From positions 152,501 to 216,500 of the forward strand of contig JAAOOA010000619.1 in the NCBI GenBank assembly GCA_012861695.1: a stretch of DNA of 64,000 bases. The letters run 5' to 3'. Shown in pieces: positions 1-9,609 of this stretch; positions within the stretch are counted from its first letter, which is position 1, and the number at the start of each line of letters is the position of its first letter. The notes under the pieces were generated by a model. The model saw only the letters and a program-made list of their open reading frames with translations. It had not been told where the DNA came from and ran no database searches. The translations under genes and the position numbers were made by a program. The DNA comes from Trematomus loennbergii (taxonomy: Eukaryota; Chordata; Actinopteri; Perciformes; Nototheniidae).

Positions 1-475
1 AAGTAGAAAGTACAGGTATTTGTGTTCAACATGTAAGAAGTAGAAAGTACAGGTATTTGTGTTCAACATGTAAGAAGTAGAAAGTACAGGTATTTGTGTT
101 CAAATGTAAGAAGTAGAAAGTACAGGTATTTGTGTTCAACATGTAAGAAGTAGAAAGTACAGGTATTTGTTCAACATGTAAGAAGTAGAAAGTACAGGTA
201 TTTGTGTTCAACATGTAAGAAGTAGAAAGTACAGGTATTTGTGTTCAACATGTAAGAAGTAGAAAGTACAGGTATTTGTGTTCAACATGTAAGAAGTAGA
301 AAGTACAGGTATTTGTGTTCAACATGTAAGAAGTAGAAAGTACAGGTATTTGTGTTCAACATGTAAGAAGTAGAAAGTACAGGTATTTGTGTTCAACATG
401 TAAGAAGTAGAAAGTACAGGTATTTGTGTTCAACATGTAAGAAGTAGAAAGTACAGGTATTTGGTTCAACATGTA
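1..475. repeat. 37-bp minisatellite
   Basis: About 13 head-to-tail copies of a 37-bp unit containing agtagaaagtacaggtattt and ending near caacatgt. The first unit starts at 1 and the second at 38. Single copies carry small deletions, for example a lost 'ac' near 103 and a lost 'gt' near 170. The array abuts the left arm of the hAT-like foldback element, so it is probably internal to that element. Open frames across it are repeat artefacts. Confidence 0.95.
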
Positions 476-2143
476 AGAGAAGTCTATGGCTCAGAACAGT
501 CTCATAATACACACATGCACACAGAAGGATTCACACTTGTATTTCCGGATCCACACTTGTGTTTTTCAATGCACACACAATGTGTTCCGTTCATATACAT
601 GTAAATAAAATCCAAATACAGAAAAAAGTTTTACATATGTATTTTTGATCCTCACATATTTGTTTTCCGTTTAAAACCTCTGCACCTACAAACACAAACC
701 GCTTTCTGTGCATGGATCGCTGTGCATTCGTGTGTGGTTTTTTGAGACTCCCTGATGGTCACCCGATTCGTACTTGTAATTTTTTCTATCTATAGCCAAT
801 CAGATGTCTCCTCAATTCTAAGCCAATCACATGAGCGCGCCCCCACGAGGGTAGATTTCTTGCGTTCATGACGTAGCGCTTCATGTACGCATTTTGCGCT
901 GTCCGGAGCTGACAGGTCCATGGAGCCTGCCTGCAGGCGCTAATCTCAGGACACCTCCACTCTCAGTACATTGCCACTTTCCGAGCAGGAAATGCACGCA
1001 AATACAAGCCTTTATATTATTAAGGTACAGTGCCACTTCCGAACCATTAATTAATGCTTGTGTACACAAAAACGGCAGGCAAAACCGTTTTAAATGTGTG
1101 TTTCCTGTATGGCGAATACAGCTGCTTTATTGATGTCTGTATGAAGTTGTTGTGAGTGTGGAGGGAGCAGCTACAGGTTAGCTTAGCCTAATCGATCAGT
1201 GCACTACGAAGCCAGAGCTAGACAGTGAACTGTCCCCGCCGGTCATTATCGGCGATATTCACTCTTAATAGTTTGATCGGTGCTCTCTATAAAGGCCGAT
1301 CAGGAGAGCTGGATCTGATCGATATGGACACAAACGCGAGTGAAGTTTTAGCGAGCTGCATGAGAAACTGGCGGGCTGTCAGGAGAGAGGAGGGAGAGAG
1401 GAAAAAAGAGATGATCCTTACTCCCGTGTTATTAGCCATATCCGGTCATAGTCCGGTAATTACCTGCTAACGGAAACTCTGCTACACAATTCTTATTATT
1501 ATTATTATTATTGAAACATGACCGGTAAGTTTCAAATTTGTCCGGTAAAATAAATTCTGTCCGCGGAAACCCTGCTCCGGACAGCGCAAAATGCGTATAT
1601 GAAGTGTCATGAACGCAATAAATCTACCCTCGTGGGGACGCGCTCATGTGATTGGCTTAGAATGAGGAGACATCTGATTGGCTATAGATAGAAAAAATTA
1701 CAAGTACGAATCGGGTGACCGTCAGGGGAGTCTCAAAAAACCCACACACGAATGCACAGCGATCCATGCACAGAAAGCGGTTTGTGTTTGCAGGTTCAGG
1801 GGATTTAAACGGAAAACAAATATGTGAGGATCAAAAATACATATGTAAAACTTTTTTCTGTATTTGGATTTTATTTACATGTATATGAAACGGAACACAT
1901 TTGTGTGTGCATTGAAAAACACAAGTGTGGATCCGGAAATACAAGTGTGAATCCTTTTGCGGATCATGAAATACAAGTGTGAATCCTTCTGTGTGCATGT
2001 GTGTATTATGAGACTGTTCTGAGCCCATAGAAGTCAAAGTAAAAGTCGTCAGAAAAATAAGTAGTGGAGTAAAGTACCGATACCAGAAAAATGTACTTAA
2101 GTACAGTAACAAAGTACTTGTACTCCAATACTTCCCACCTCTG
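476..2143. mobile_element. hAT-type foldback element, right end present
   Basis: A long inverted repeat: the arm at about 480-907 is the reverse complement of about 1573-2033, with a ~665-bp unrelated middle. Both arms carry the same landmarks, such as cggatccacacttgtg, and a segment near agccaatcacatgagcgc. The right end continues to a terminal cccacctctg at 2134-2143, the reverse complement of CAGAGGTGGG, a typical hAT terminus. The left terminus lies beyond the window behind the minisatellite. No transposase is visible, so the element is nonautonomous. The middle holds a short (TTA)n at about 1495. Confidence 0.8.
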
Positions 2144-2151
2144 CAGCTTAC
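2144..2151 (-). other. Splice donor coinciding with putative 8-bp TSD
   Basis: The 8 bp directly after the hAT-type terminus read gtaagctg on the minus strand. They are also the first 8 bp of the intron following the exon at 2152-2369. hAT elements make 8-bp target-site duplications, so the donor hexamer gtaagc would itself be duplicated on the far side of the element, outside the window. Confidence 0.6.
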
Positions 2152-2369
2152 CTGTGAGATGCAGAGTCATTAAAGGAGGAGTCGGGGGCCGTTTGAAGGT
2201 CGATGACCCTTGACTTTCGTCTCTGTCGTCGCTCCTGCTCGTCGTCGTTGCCGGGGAAGGATGCGAGAAGCGGAGTGCTGCAGTCCACCGGAGAAATGCC
2301 CTTGTTCTTCAGACCGGACGACATCCATCCCGTACGGATCCGAGACACCGGGGTGGTGGCTGCGCTCAT
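2152..2369 (-). CDS. First coding exon of an unrecognised cellular gene
   Basis: Minus-strand exon with ATG at 2369-2367 and a donor CAG|GTAAGC after 2152, encoding 72 complete codons plus two bases. An in-frame TAG directly precedes the ATG, so the start is well fixed. A pyrimidine-rich acceptor (tttctcag) lies just upstream, making the exon 2152-2373. The peptide begins MSAATTPVSRIRTGWMSSGL and is Ser/Thr/Pro-rich. It has a basic run (RRQRRKSR) near residue 50 that could be a nuclear localisation signal. It resembles the disordered N-terminus of a nuclear protein, but I do not recognise the family. Later exons must lie left of the window, beyond the hAT-type element in the intron. The reading of this as a real exon rests on the start, both splice sites and the upstream noncoding exon. 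Confidence 0.65.
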
Positions 2370-2373
2370 CTAG

Positions 2374-3710
2374 CTGAGAAACACAGAAAGGTCACATGTT
2401 GAAGCAGGTCCGAGTTTCAGCTTTGGGGGAAATAGTTAGGGAGGGTCATGTTTTGATGTTTATTGAGATTCGAGGATCATTTAATTACGTTCAAATGCTG
2501 TACACGTTGTCCACTTATAATACACAATAATAAGACAACTGTAAGCAAGTACAAGCTTTACAATTGGTTAAAAATAAGGTCCGAAGCAGAATGAGACGCA
2601 TCCTGAAAGTACTTTAATCATCTCAGCTGAGAAACACACATAAAGAGTTTTCCACATAAGGCTGAGAGGCAATTCATGAATAAACACATTTGAGTTTAGA
2701 CTGAATTTCTTTGTGTTTTTGATCCAGGTACTAGATTTGTATCTATGTATTTATCTAAGAAGGGACAATGCACATTAATCAACATGCGCACTTGAGTCCA
2801 TCATGTAAATGTGCCATGGACGCTCATTTTCATCTAGTCCCGCAGGTTTATGGCATTAAAATAAAACATACAAGAGCACACGAGCAGAATTACAACACGA
2901 GCACAATTGAATCACGACTGCAGCACATATGCCCAGTTAAAAGCCCCTTTTTAAAACCTATAACAGACAAAAAAGCCCATACACAAGCAAAGATAAAAGC
3001 TAACGTGCACGGACGGTATGAAAAACAATGATGATAAGTATGTCTATGCTCCAGTAGTGTAAGCATATATTCCTGCTACTAACTGCAGTATTTTTGACTT
3101 TTTTTAGAACATTTGAATTATCCAGAAAGGTTATACTGTTTATATTTGATATCATATTTTTCATTTTGGTTGTTTATTCTGTTCCACTTTGTAAGTATTA
3201 GTAGTAGTCTGAACACACCGATGCTTCTTCTGTAACAAAATAATTTCCCAAATGTTGATCAATACGTATCTAACTATCCAAGACCCTTACTCCAGTTTCT
3301 GACATTATGTTTGACTGTCCAGTAACCACTGTTTTTCAGATTTAGTCAAATAGTTGAAAGATGTATTGTTCCTTAGTTGTGTGGGTACAGTGTTCCAAGT
3401 ATGTGCTGCTGTTTTTTAGGTTAGTTACAAAGACACATAAACAAAGGGACAGCAGCAGCTTGTTAAAGTGAACTGTAGTAAGCTAAAGTGATTTAAGATA
3501 AGCTGAACTCTTATAACACGACATCTTTGCTAAGCTACCTTTCCTAAGGTGTTCAACCCGAACAAACAAACCCCAGATAAAACGTAACATGCAGTTTAGC
3601 ATAACAACATTAGCTTCGGTTAGCATTAGCTCATACTAACGTGTTCTCCCTATTATTGTTAGCAAACTAGCCTGCTGACGCACAACATCTCTACCTAATA
3701 ATGCAACTCA
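2374..3710 (-). other. Intron 1 of the minus-strand gene
   Basis: Sequence between the coding exon and the upstream noncoding exon. I see no coding exon in it. About 2745-2960 reads like a dispersed fish repeat (gggacaatgcacattaatca), not classified further. The rest is AT-rich and featureless to the eye. Confidence 0.45.
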
Positions 3711-3716
3711 ACGTAC

Positions 3717-3815
3717 CTCTAAGTGTGTAAATCCGATGTTGGTGCTTCTTGTTTTAATTCTTAATCACGCATTCAGAGAACAGAGCTTCTTCTTCCTGTT
3801 CAGCGTTTTAATTTT
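3717..3815 (-). other. Candidate 5' noncoding exon
   Basis: On the minus strand the sequence ends AGAG|GTACGT at 3717/3716, a good splice donor. It precedes the acceptor in front of the ATG exon at 2373. Without an in-frame ATG leading into the coding exon it would be 5' UTR. The upstream limit is a guess placed just inside the promoter motifs. Confidence 0.45.
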
Positions 3816-3819
3816 TGCG

Positions 3820-3870
3820 CCGAACGGTTTACGTAATAACACTTTGCGTCATGACGTCACCACCAATAAC
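3820..3870 (-). promoter_or_regulatory. Candidate promoter with CRE and CCAAT box
   Basis: A perfect CRE palindrome tgacgtca lies at 3852-3859. A CCAAT pentamer at 3863-3867 (ATTGG on the minus strand) is next to it, and a GC-containing tttttgcgcc stretch (near 3813-3822) leads into the candidate noncoding exon. The order fits a TATA-less promoter firing leftward into the minus-strand gene. A short open frame starts 11 bp to the right on the other strand, so the promoter may be bidirectional. Confidence 0.45.
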
Positions 3871-3880
3871 AAAATGTGAG

Positions 3881-3952
3881 ATGCAAACAGAAGAAGTCAT
3901 GAAGGCACAGAGCTCAGAGGTGGTGTCTCTCCTCCACAAGTTAAATGCATAA
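3881..3952 (+). CDS. Short divergent open frame, possible first exon
   Basis: A 23-codon frame beginning MQTEEVMKAQ and closing at TAA 3950-3952. A possible donor (CAA|GTTAAA) lies at 3940. It starts 22 bp from a CRE and faces away from the minus-strand gene, as a divergently transcribed first exon would. The length is so small that chance is a fair alternative. No family is recognised. Confidence 0.2.
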   Translation: MQTEEVMKAQSSEVVSLLHKLNA

Positions 3953-4246
3953 CCCACTACTTGAAGTGAAACTAGTGAACTAAATGTTTAAGTGTTATAA
4001 AGAAAGGCAGAGGAGTGAAGAGGAGCAGAGTGCAGAGGAGATCAGAGCAGGCTCTGCAGCCGCAGTACCACATGCGGCCATGGGGCGCTGTTTCACCCCA
4101 AATCATCCCAAATCATCCCAAATCATATCAAATCTTTAAAAAATCATATTAAATCACAGAAAAGAGCTAAGGGAAGGAAACAATAAGGAACGCTTCACGA
4201 ATTTGCGTGTCATCCTTGCGCGGATAGTCGGGCCTGCTCAGTCTCA
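3953..4246. other. Gene-poor spacer with short direct repeats
   Basis: Nothing coding is visible. About 4098-4135 contains consecutive copies of an aaatcatccc motif. The remainder is unassigned. Confidence 0.4.
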
Positions 4247-4861
4247 CTTAAAGGGGACCTATCATGCAAAATGCACTTATGTACGTCTTTTATACGTATA
4301 TGTGTCCCCAGTGTTCCAGGGAACTCACCAAGTGTCAGAAAACACAACCCTCTCTCTTTTCCTCCATACCCAAATCTCTAAAAACGGGGCTGCAACGGAT
4401 CTGATACAGACTGATCCAGATTTGAACATTTCACTGACGTCAGGACGGTGGCGCTACGCTACGGCTATTGGGCCAACTCTCCACCTATCAGGGGAATGTG
4501 GGGTTGGGCCACGGCCACGGCCATTGCCCAACCTCTCCTTTGCATATAGGCTGTCGGCAGGCTAACCCCTAGATTCCACCGGGTCCGTCTGCGCCGCGAT
4601 ACGGCTGCGCCGCGGTTTTGGTCCGGCCTCCTCCGGCGTCATACCCTACCAGGCGCGTTTCAGAAGTATTTCAGAAGTGGAGCTTCTTGCCTGCCGGCTC
4701 GCAGTTTTTGTTGATTTGGGCATATTTCCTGACAGGCTACTTTGTACAGACAAAGTTAATAATAACTGTAATATTCCAGTTATAAACGACATGAATCAAA
4801 GATGTGTTGCTGTATTTTAGTGGTAAAAAAATGCATTCATCATCATAATTATTCTATATAG
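4247..4861 (+). repeat. Dispersed repeat flanking the gypsy insertion (left part)
   Basis: Begins with an aaaggggacctatcatgc motif, familiar from fish dispersed DNA-element sequence. It then runs through a GC-rich block (about 4560-4660) resembling the 5' region of a THAP-type transposon. It is interrupted at 4862 by the gypsy element and appears to resume at 7913. The exact family and left boundary are not established. Confidence 0.4.
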
Positions 4862-5162
4862 TGTAGCGACCCTGCATAGGGTGCTGGGTGTGTCACTCAA
4901 GCGTCCCCCGTCTCTCTGCCAATCACGGAGCTGCACAGTAATGCTGGTCGGTGTGCGGGCCTGTGGTTGGGGGAGCAGAGGGGGGAGGGCTGGGGTGTCG
5001 TGACGTTGACCCTGCTGTAGTGTGAGTTAGGGAGTGGAGTAGAGAGTAATGACGAACCTGTAACCTGTAACCTGAGCTGGATTCTATAACCGTCAGTTAA
5101 TAAGGAGTTATTAACGACAATCACTGGAAGCCTGTTTCCGACTCCCTTTGTCGAACGTTACA
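4862..5162 (+). repeat. Gypsy 5' LTR
   Basis: The LTR runs from TGTAGCG to TTACA. Its last ~210 bp match 7699-7912 nearly base for base, including the doubled acctgtaacctgtaacctg. The first ~90 bp have no counterpart at the 3' side, where the start of the LTR looks lost or replaced. Confidence 0.8.
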
Positions 5163-5180
5163 TTGGTGTCAGAAGTGGGA
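5163..5180 (+). other. Primer binding site-like sequence
   Basis: Directly after the LTR the sequence ttggtgtcagaagtggga sits where a tRNA primer would pair. The TGG start, complementing the CCA end of a tRNA, is as expected. The tRNA is not identified. Confidence 0.5.
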
Positions 5181-5645
5181 TCAACAGCAAGAGCTGGACA
5201 CAGACCTACAGCCTGTACTGCAGTGGGTCGAGGTGCAGCAGCGGCCACCGTGGGAGGAAGTGGCAGTGTTCTCCAAATCAACCAAGGGGCTGTGGTCTCA
5301 GTTTGAGGCCCTGCGCCTGTGTCAGGGCGTACTGCAGCGTGCGTGGAAGGAGCCAGCTACGGGAGAGAAGAGATGGCAGGTGGTGTCCCGAAGGGTCTGC
5401 AAGAGGCAGTACTCAAGGCCATGCATGGAACGGCAGGCTCCGGCACTTGGCGTCACTAAGACTCTCCGCCGCCTTCGCCAGGGCTGCTACTGGGGCAGTG
5501 CCGGAGGATGTCGAAGACTTTTGTCGCCGCTGTGACCCTTGTATGGCTCGTAAGGGCCCCCTGGTCGTTCCCATGCTCCACTGCAACAGTTCCGTGGGGG
5601 TCCCAATGGAGAGAGTAGCGGTTGATGTGGTGGGGCCTCTACCTC
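5178..5645 (+). pseudogene. Gypsy pol fragment: linker and integrase zinc finger
   Basis: Reads in changing frames through the region between RNase H and integrase. A leading acidic linker (WEEVAVFSKS) is followed by a degenerate His part near 5420-5465 and the CDPCMARKG half of the HHCC zinc finger near 5526-5556, ending with the VAVDVVGPLP strand. It then jumps without warning into an inverted segment. The linker block is repeated at 5965-6192. Confidence 0.75.
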
Positions 5646-5745
5646 GTCTCTGTGGAGCACAACTTTTCTCCCTTGGGAGGCAGCTGCACTCTGTAGACGA
5701 CTTCCCCCACCCTCTCCAGTACTCTGCAGGGACCAACCCACTGAG
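5646..5745 (-). repeat. Inverted copy of the integrase C-terminal segment
   Basis: This ~100 bp is the reverse complement of about 7188-7290, the chromodomain-proximal end of integrase. It is joined to the zinc-finger fragment on its left and an RNase H fragment on its right. It shows that the element was rearranged after or during insertion. Confidence 0.8.
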
Positions 5746-5880
5746 CTTTCGACTTCAGGGTGGAGCACCGGGCTGGGGTGCGTCACACAAACGCAGACGC
5801 TCTCTCCCGCCGCCCGTGTGCCGGCGGCGGATGCCACTACTGTGAGAAGAGAGAGACCCGTGAAAAAGGAGCTGCTGGAG
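5746..5880 (+). pseudogene. End of gypsy RNase H domain
   Basis: In one frame the sequence gives HRAGVRHTNADALSRRPC, the conserved end of gypsy RNase H, followed by a cysteine-rich tail. A frame change follows before the acidic linker. Only this last part of the domain is present. Confidence 0.75.
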
Positions 5881-6429
5881 GAGGACACCGTCTGTGCTGC
5901 AGCTCGTCAAGTTGAAGAGGTCGTTTGCCGGGAGCTCCAGACAGTGGACGTGGCAGAGTGGAAGCAACAGCAAGAGCTGGACACAGACTACAGCCTGTAC
6001 TGCAGTGGGTCGAGGTGCAGCAGCGGCCACCGTGGGAGGAAGTGGCAGTGTTCTCCAAATCAACCAAGGGCTGTGGTCTCAGTTGAGGCCCTGCGCCTGT
6101 GTCAGGGCGTACTGCAGCGTGCGTGGAAGGAGCCAGCTACGGGAGAGAAGAGATGGCAGGTGGTGGTCCCGAAGGGTCTGCAAGAGGCAGTACGCCCTGA
6201 CACAGGCGCAGGGCCTCAAACTGAGACCACAGCCCCTTGGTTGATTTGGAGAACACTGCCACTTCCTCCCACGGTGGCCGCTGCTGCACCTCGACCCACT
6301 GCAGTACAGGCTGTAGGTCTGTGTCCAGCTCTTGCTGTTGCTTCCACTCTGCCACGTCCACTGTCTGGAGCTCCCGGCAACGACCTCTTCAACTTGACGA
6401 GCTGCAGCACAGACGGTGTCCTCCTCCGC
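5878..6429. repeat. Palindrome inside the gypsy element
   Basis: 5878-6115 is the near-exact reverse complement of 6193-6429, separated by a ~77-bp unpaired spacer. The arms contain the linker between RNase H and integrase. The same block also occurs in direct orientation at 5182-5455. This explains the many overlapping open frames on both strands here. Confidence 0.85.
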
Positions 6430-7542
6430 TGTGACCCTTGTATGGCTCGTAAGGGCCCCCCTGGTCGTTCCCATGCTCCACTGCAACAGTTTCCCGTGGG
6501 GGTCCCAATGGAGAGAGTAGCGGTTGATGTGGTGGGGCCTCTACCTCTGTCAAGCAGGGGTAACCGCTACGTCCTCACTGCCATAGACTATTTCACAAAA
6601 TGGCCAGAGGCGTATGCCCTCCCTGATCAGGAAGCAGTGACAGTCGCAGATGCTTTGGTGGCCGGCATGTTCAGCCGGTTTGGAGTGCCGGAGTCCCTGC
6701 ACAGTGACCAGGGGAGGAACTTCGAGTCCCGGGTGTTCGCCTCCATGTGCACACAAACTGGGCATGCGAAAAACACGCACCTCCCCCTTGCGGCCTCAGA
6801 GCGACGGACTAGTCGAGAGATTCCATCGCACCATGGGCCAGCAGCTGGCCATCCTCACGTCTCAGCACCAGCGTGACTGGGACGAACATCTGCCCCTTGT
6901 GCTCATGGCATGTCGCTCTGCAGTCCAGGAGTCCTCAGCCTGTTCTCCTGCCCTCCTCATGTTAGGGAGAGAGCTTCGCACCCCTGCTGTTTTGGCGTTT
7001 GGTCAACCGCCAGATTCCCTGGACACTCCTCCAGGGCCTGAGTACGCCAGGAGACTTCAAGACCGCCTGGATTCCGCTCACGCTTTTGCCCGCGATCAGC
7101 AGAAAAGTGCTGGGGTGAGACAGAAGCGGAACTATGACACCAGGACAAGAGGGCAGCACTTCCAGGCCGGTGCCCAAAACTGGACAGCCAGTGGGTTGGT
7201 CCCTGCAGAGTACTGGAGAGGGTGGGGGAAGTCGTCTACAGAGTGCAGCTGCCTCCCAAGGGAGAAAAGTTGTGCTCCACAGAGACAGGTTGGCCCCTTA
7301 CAGAGGAGTCGCTTCTCCACATGCCCAAGGACACCGGGGCCCACGGCCTCCCCCTCGACACCCCCACCCAGGTCACCCGGCGAGCAGAGCAGCAGCCCCC
7401 GTCAGTGACTGAGTTCCCCCCCACTTTCTTCCCCTTTCCCCCGCCTGGACCAGAACCGGCACCCCCTGTCCCCCTGACCCCAGCCCCCCTGCCGAGAAGG
7501 CAGACACGACCCCCGAGTCGGTTCAGAGACTTTGTGTGGTAG
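6427..7542 (+). pseudogene. Gypsy integrase and pol C-terminus, frameshifted
   Basis: The zinc finger's CxxC half is at 6430-6441. The catalytic core has its first Asp at 6526-6528 (VDVVGPLP), second Asp at 6706-6708 (HSDQG) and Glu at 6815-6817 (GLVERFHRT). The spacing is close to the canonical D-D35-E. A frame change lies between the second Asp and the Glu, near 6760-6790. Downstream come the conserved RPQSDG region, a Q/R-rich helix region, an out-of-frame LHRDRLAPYRG segment and a Pro-rich tail ending at 7542. Integrase would insert the cDNA copy; this one cannot be made as a single protein. Confidence 0.85.
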
Positions 7543-7912
7543 TTAAAGTTTATAGTGAGACCCCTCGGTTCCTGTAGAGGGCAAGAATGCGCCCTGGTCT
7601 CACTGGAAGGGATGGTAGTCCACCCAGACCTTCCTAGTTCAACTAAAGAAAAATGTGTTACATGTTCTCGCTGCTGTGGGTTAGTGTTTAGTTGCAGGTT
7701 GTGCGGGCCTGTGGTTGGGGGAGCAGAGGGGGGAGGGCTGGGGTGTCGTGACGTTGACCCTGCTGTGAGTGTGAGTTAGGGAGTGGAGTAGAGAGTAATG
7801 ACGAACCTGTAACCTGTAACCTGAGCTGGATTCTATAACCGTCAGTTAATAAAGGAGTTATTAACGACAATCACTGGAAGCCTGTTTCCGACTCCCTTTG
7901 TCGAACGTTACA
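7543..7912 (+). repeat. Gypsy 3' untranslated region and 3' LTR
   Basis: About 7699-7912 matches the end of the 5' LTR. The sequence 7543-7698 does not match the start of the 5' LTR, so the U3 region is lost or diverged. The element ends CGTTACA at 7912. Confidence 0.7.
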
Positions 7913-8140
7913 ATATATAATTTACACAGTGCCTGTAAACCGGAGGAGAACGCTGGCTGTTCACACTACCACTGCCTGCTGGTAAGGACAGTTATTGCCA
8001 CTCGTCGACTGAAGTATTTGTGGTGTGTTTGTAGGCGGGCGGCGTAGCCGACGCAGGCGACGTAGCTGACGTAGAAGTCGGGACGCCTTCGGTACGCGTT
8101 CATTGGTCTCAGGTGGTGTGTAGCGGCCTTCAGGAGTTAA

Positions 8141-8424
8141 CGTTGTGCTGTTGTTGGCTGCAAGAATCGGGACAAGGGCAAGGTACTGCATGCACTGCCA
8201 TCTCTGGAAAAAGACAGGAATCTATGGCTAGAGTTCATTTTCCAGGGACATGTGCCAGAAGACTACAGCATATTTCTGCTTGTGTGTTCACAACATTTGC
8301 CCCGGACATGTTTATGAACTTCACTCAAGTCAAAGAAGGATTTGCCTCCAAACTAAGGCTAAAACCGGGATCAATACCCACCATCCGGGACCAGGCCAGT
8401 GAGGCCACATCCAATTTGGAAGCT
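8141..8424 (+). pseudogene. THAP domain relic
   Basis: In frame from 8141 the sequence gives RCAVVGCKNRDKGKV, then a tryptophan-containing middle (NLWLEF), then VCSQH. After a one-base slip it continues as FAPDMF and LKPGSIPTIRD. These match the THAP zinc-binding domain: C at 8144, C at 8159, C at 8285, H at 8294, the HF.P.. block and the C-terminal PxTI-type end. The frameshift is in the T run at 8297-8299. An in-frame TAA precedes the first codon. A donor (gct|gtacgt) follows at 8424. THAP domains are DNA-binding modules of P-element-type transposases and derived genes, so this is likelier a transposon relic than a host gene. Confidence 0.75.
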
Positions 8425-9046
8425 GTACGTTTTTATTTAGCGGTGTTTTTCCTGATAAAGCTATTCTAGCTTCTAGCTTGTAGCATGTAGCATGTAGCTT
8501 CGGCGTATCAATGTCGCCTCAAACCCAAACAGTAATCGGTTAGGTGTTTATATGTTTTTGTAACATTTTATTTATTTTGTCCGCTCCGCTGTCTTTGCTT
8601 TTATTTTAATTATCAGGCATTTGATAACATGCTCAGACATACTGCCGCGATGGCGATCTGTGTGAAGGCTGTAAAGCCACGCCATAGCAGATAACACAAG
8701 TATTTATTCTCGTATTTATTAGTATTTGTATCCTCTAAAATCATATAAAGTAAGTTATAATAACAAACGTAATCTTCTGTAGCTAAGTGCTGTTTTTTTC
8801 AGCGTTATATGTACAAGCTTTTGTGATTGTAGTCTGTAAGAATAATCAGATATCATCGATCTGTAAGCTACGCTACGCAAAAAAAAAAAGGGAAAAAAAA
8901 TTATTTTTTTACTTTTACTTTTTTTATTAAAATAATAATAAGTGGCGACCCTTTTTCATTTTTGATTGTTTTTATGTGGATTTGTAGTATTTGTGTTACT
9001 GTGTGTTCAATAAAGGTGTATTTTTGCTAAATCTTGAGACATTGCC
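8425..9046. other. AT-rich stretch after THAP relic
   Basis: No coding sequence is recognised. There is an A/T homopolymer tract at about 8880-8935 and an aataaa at about 9010. It may be the intron and tail of the THAP-bearing element. Confidence 0.4.
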
Positions 9047-9495
9047 ACTGGGCAGGGCCGATTTTTGGCATAGGTGGTCGCCTAGGGCGCCAGATCTGGG
9101 GGGTGCTGCGCTGGTAGCTCTGGGAGGGGAAAAACATTTTTTGACCGTTGGCGCTCATCCTAATTTTCGGCCTTGATGTAACAACATTCATAATTAAGTA
9201 AATGTAACACCCTTTTCACCCCGGTTACACTTTTCATTTGCCCTGTACGATGGGCGCTGTAAGTGATGAAAGTGGGGGATGTTGGCTTATCAGGCGCCCG
9301 CAGCTCACAGCCAAAGTGCGAGTGAGCGAGGGAGATAGAGAGAGGGGCACCGGTACCGGCGCTGTTGTTATTAGAATCTGGTGCTAGCTGCGCTAACGGA
9401 TATAAGAAGTAGATGTTTCTACAACCAGGGTGGAGGAGAGCTCTCCTGTCAGACTGAGAGGCTCAGTGAGGCAAAGGACTCTCTGAGTGTTAAGA
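9047..9495. mobile_element. hAT-like element end (partial)
   Basis: Starts near cagggccgatttttggca and runs through a cgcctagggcgcc stretch, a pattern I associate with ends of fish hAT elements. No matching opposite terminus was found nearby, so it is taken as a fragment. Confidence 0.4.
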
Positions 9496-9609
9496 TCATT
9501 TTAGTCTAAGTTATCTCAGTGGGTCTCAAACGTTTTGACCACAAATTATGTAAACACATATTTCCAAGGCACTCCTTTATAATTATTAGGATAAATAAAA
9601 ACAGGTTTG

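Larger units (their letters stand above)
4862..7912 (+). mobile_element. Rearranged Ty3/gypsy retrotransposon relic
   Basis: Two LTR-like direct repeats (4862-5162 and about 7699-7912) enclose pol-derived fragments. The outer ends read TGTAGCG and CGTTACA. The pentamer atata occurs one base before the left end and immediately after the right end, a possible target duplication. Inside, no gag, protease or reverse transcriptase was found. The region holds the end of RNase H, the linker, and integrase in broken order, with one segment inverted and one forming a palindrome. The element is dead: several frames carry indels, and the order of blocks could not give one polyprotein. Confidence 0.85.

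Noticed and set aside
1..475. 62-codon open frames through the 37-bp minisatellite
   Set aside because: They arise from repetition of one unit and have no start context or splice sites.
5303..7424. Many open frames of 60-180 codons on both strands
   Set aside because: They are shadows of rearranged gypsy pol sequence and its palindrome.
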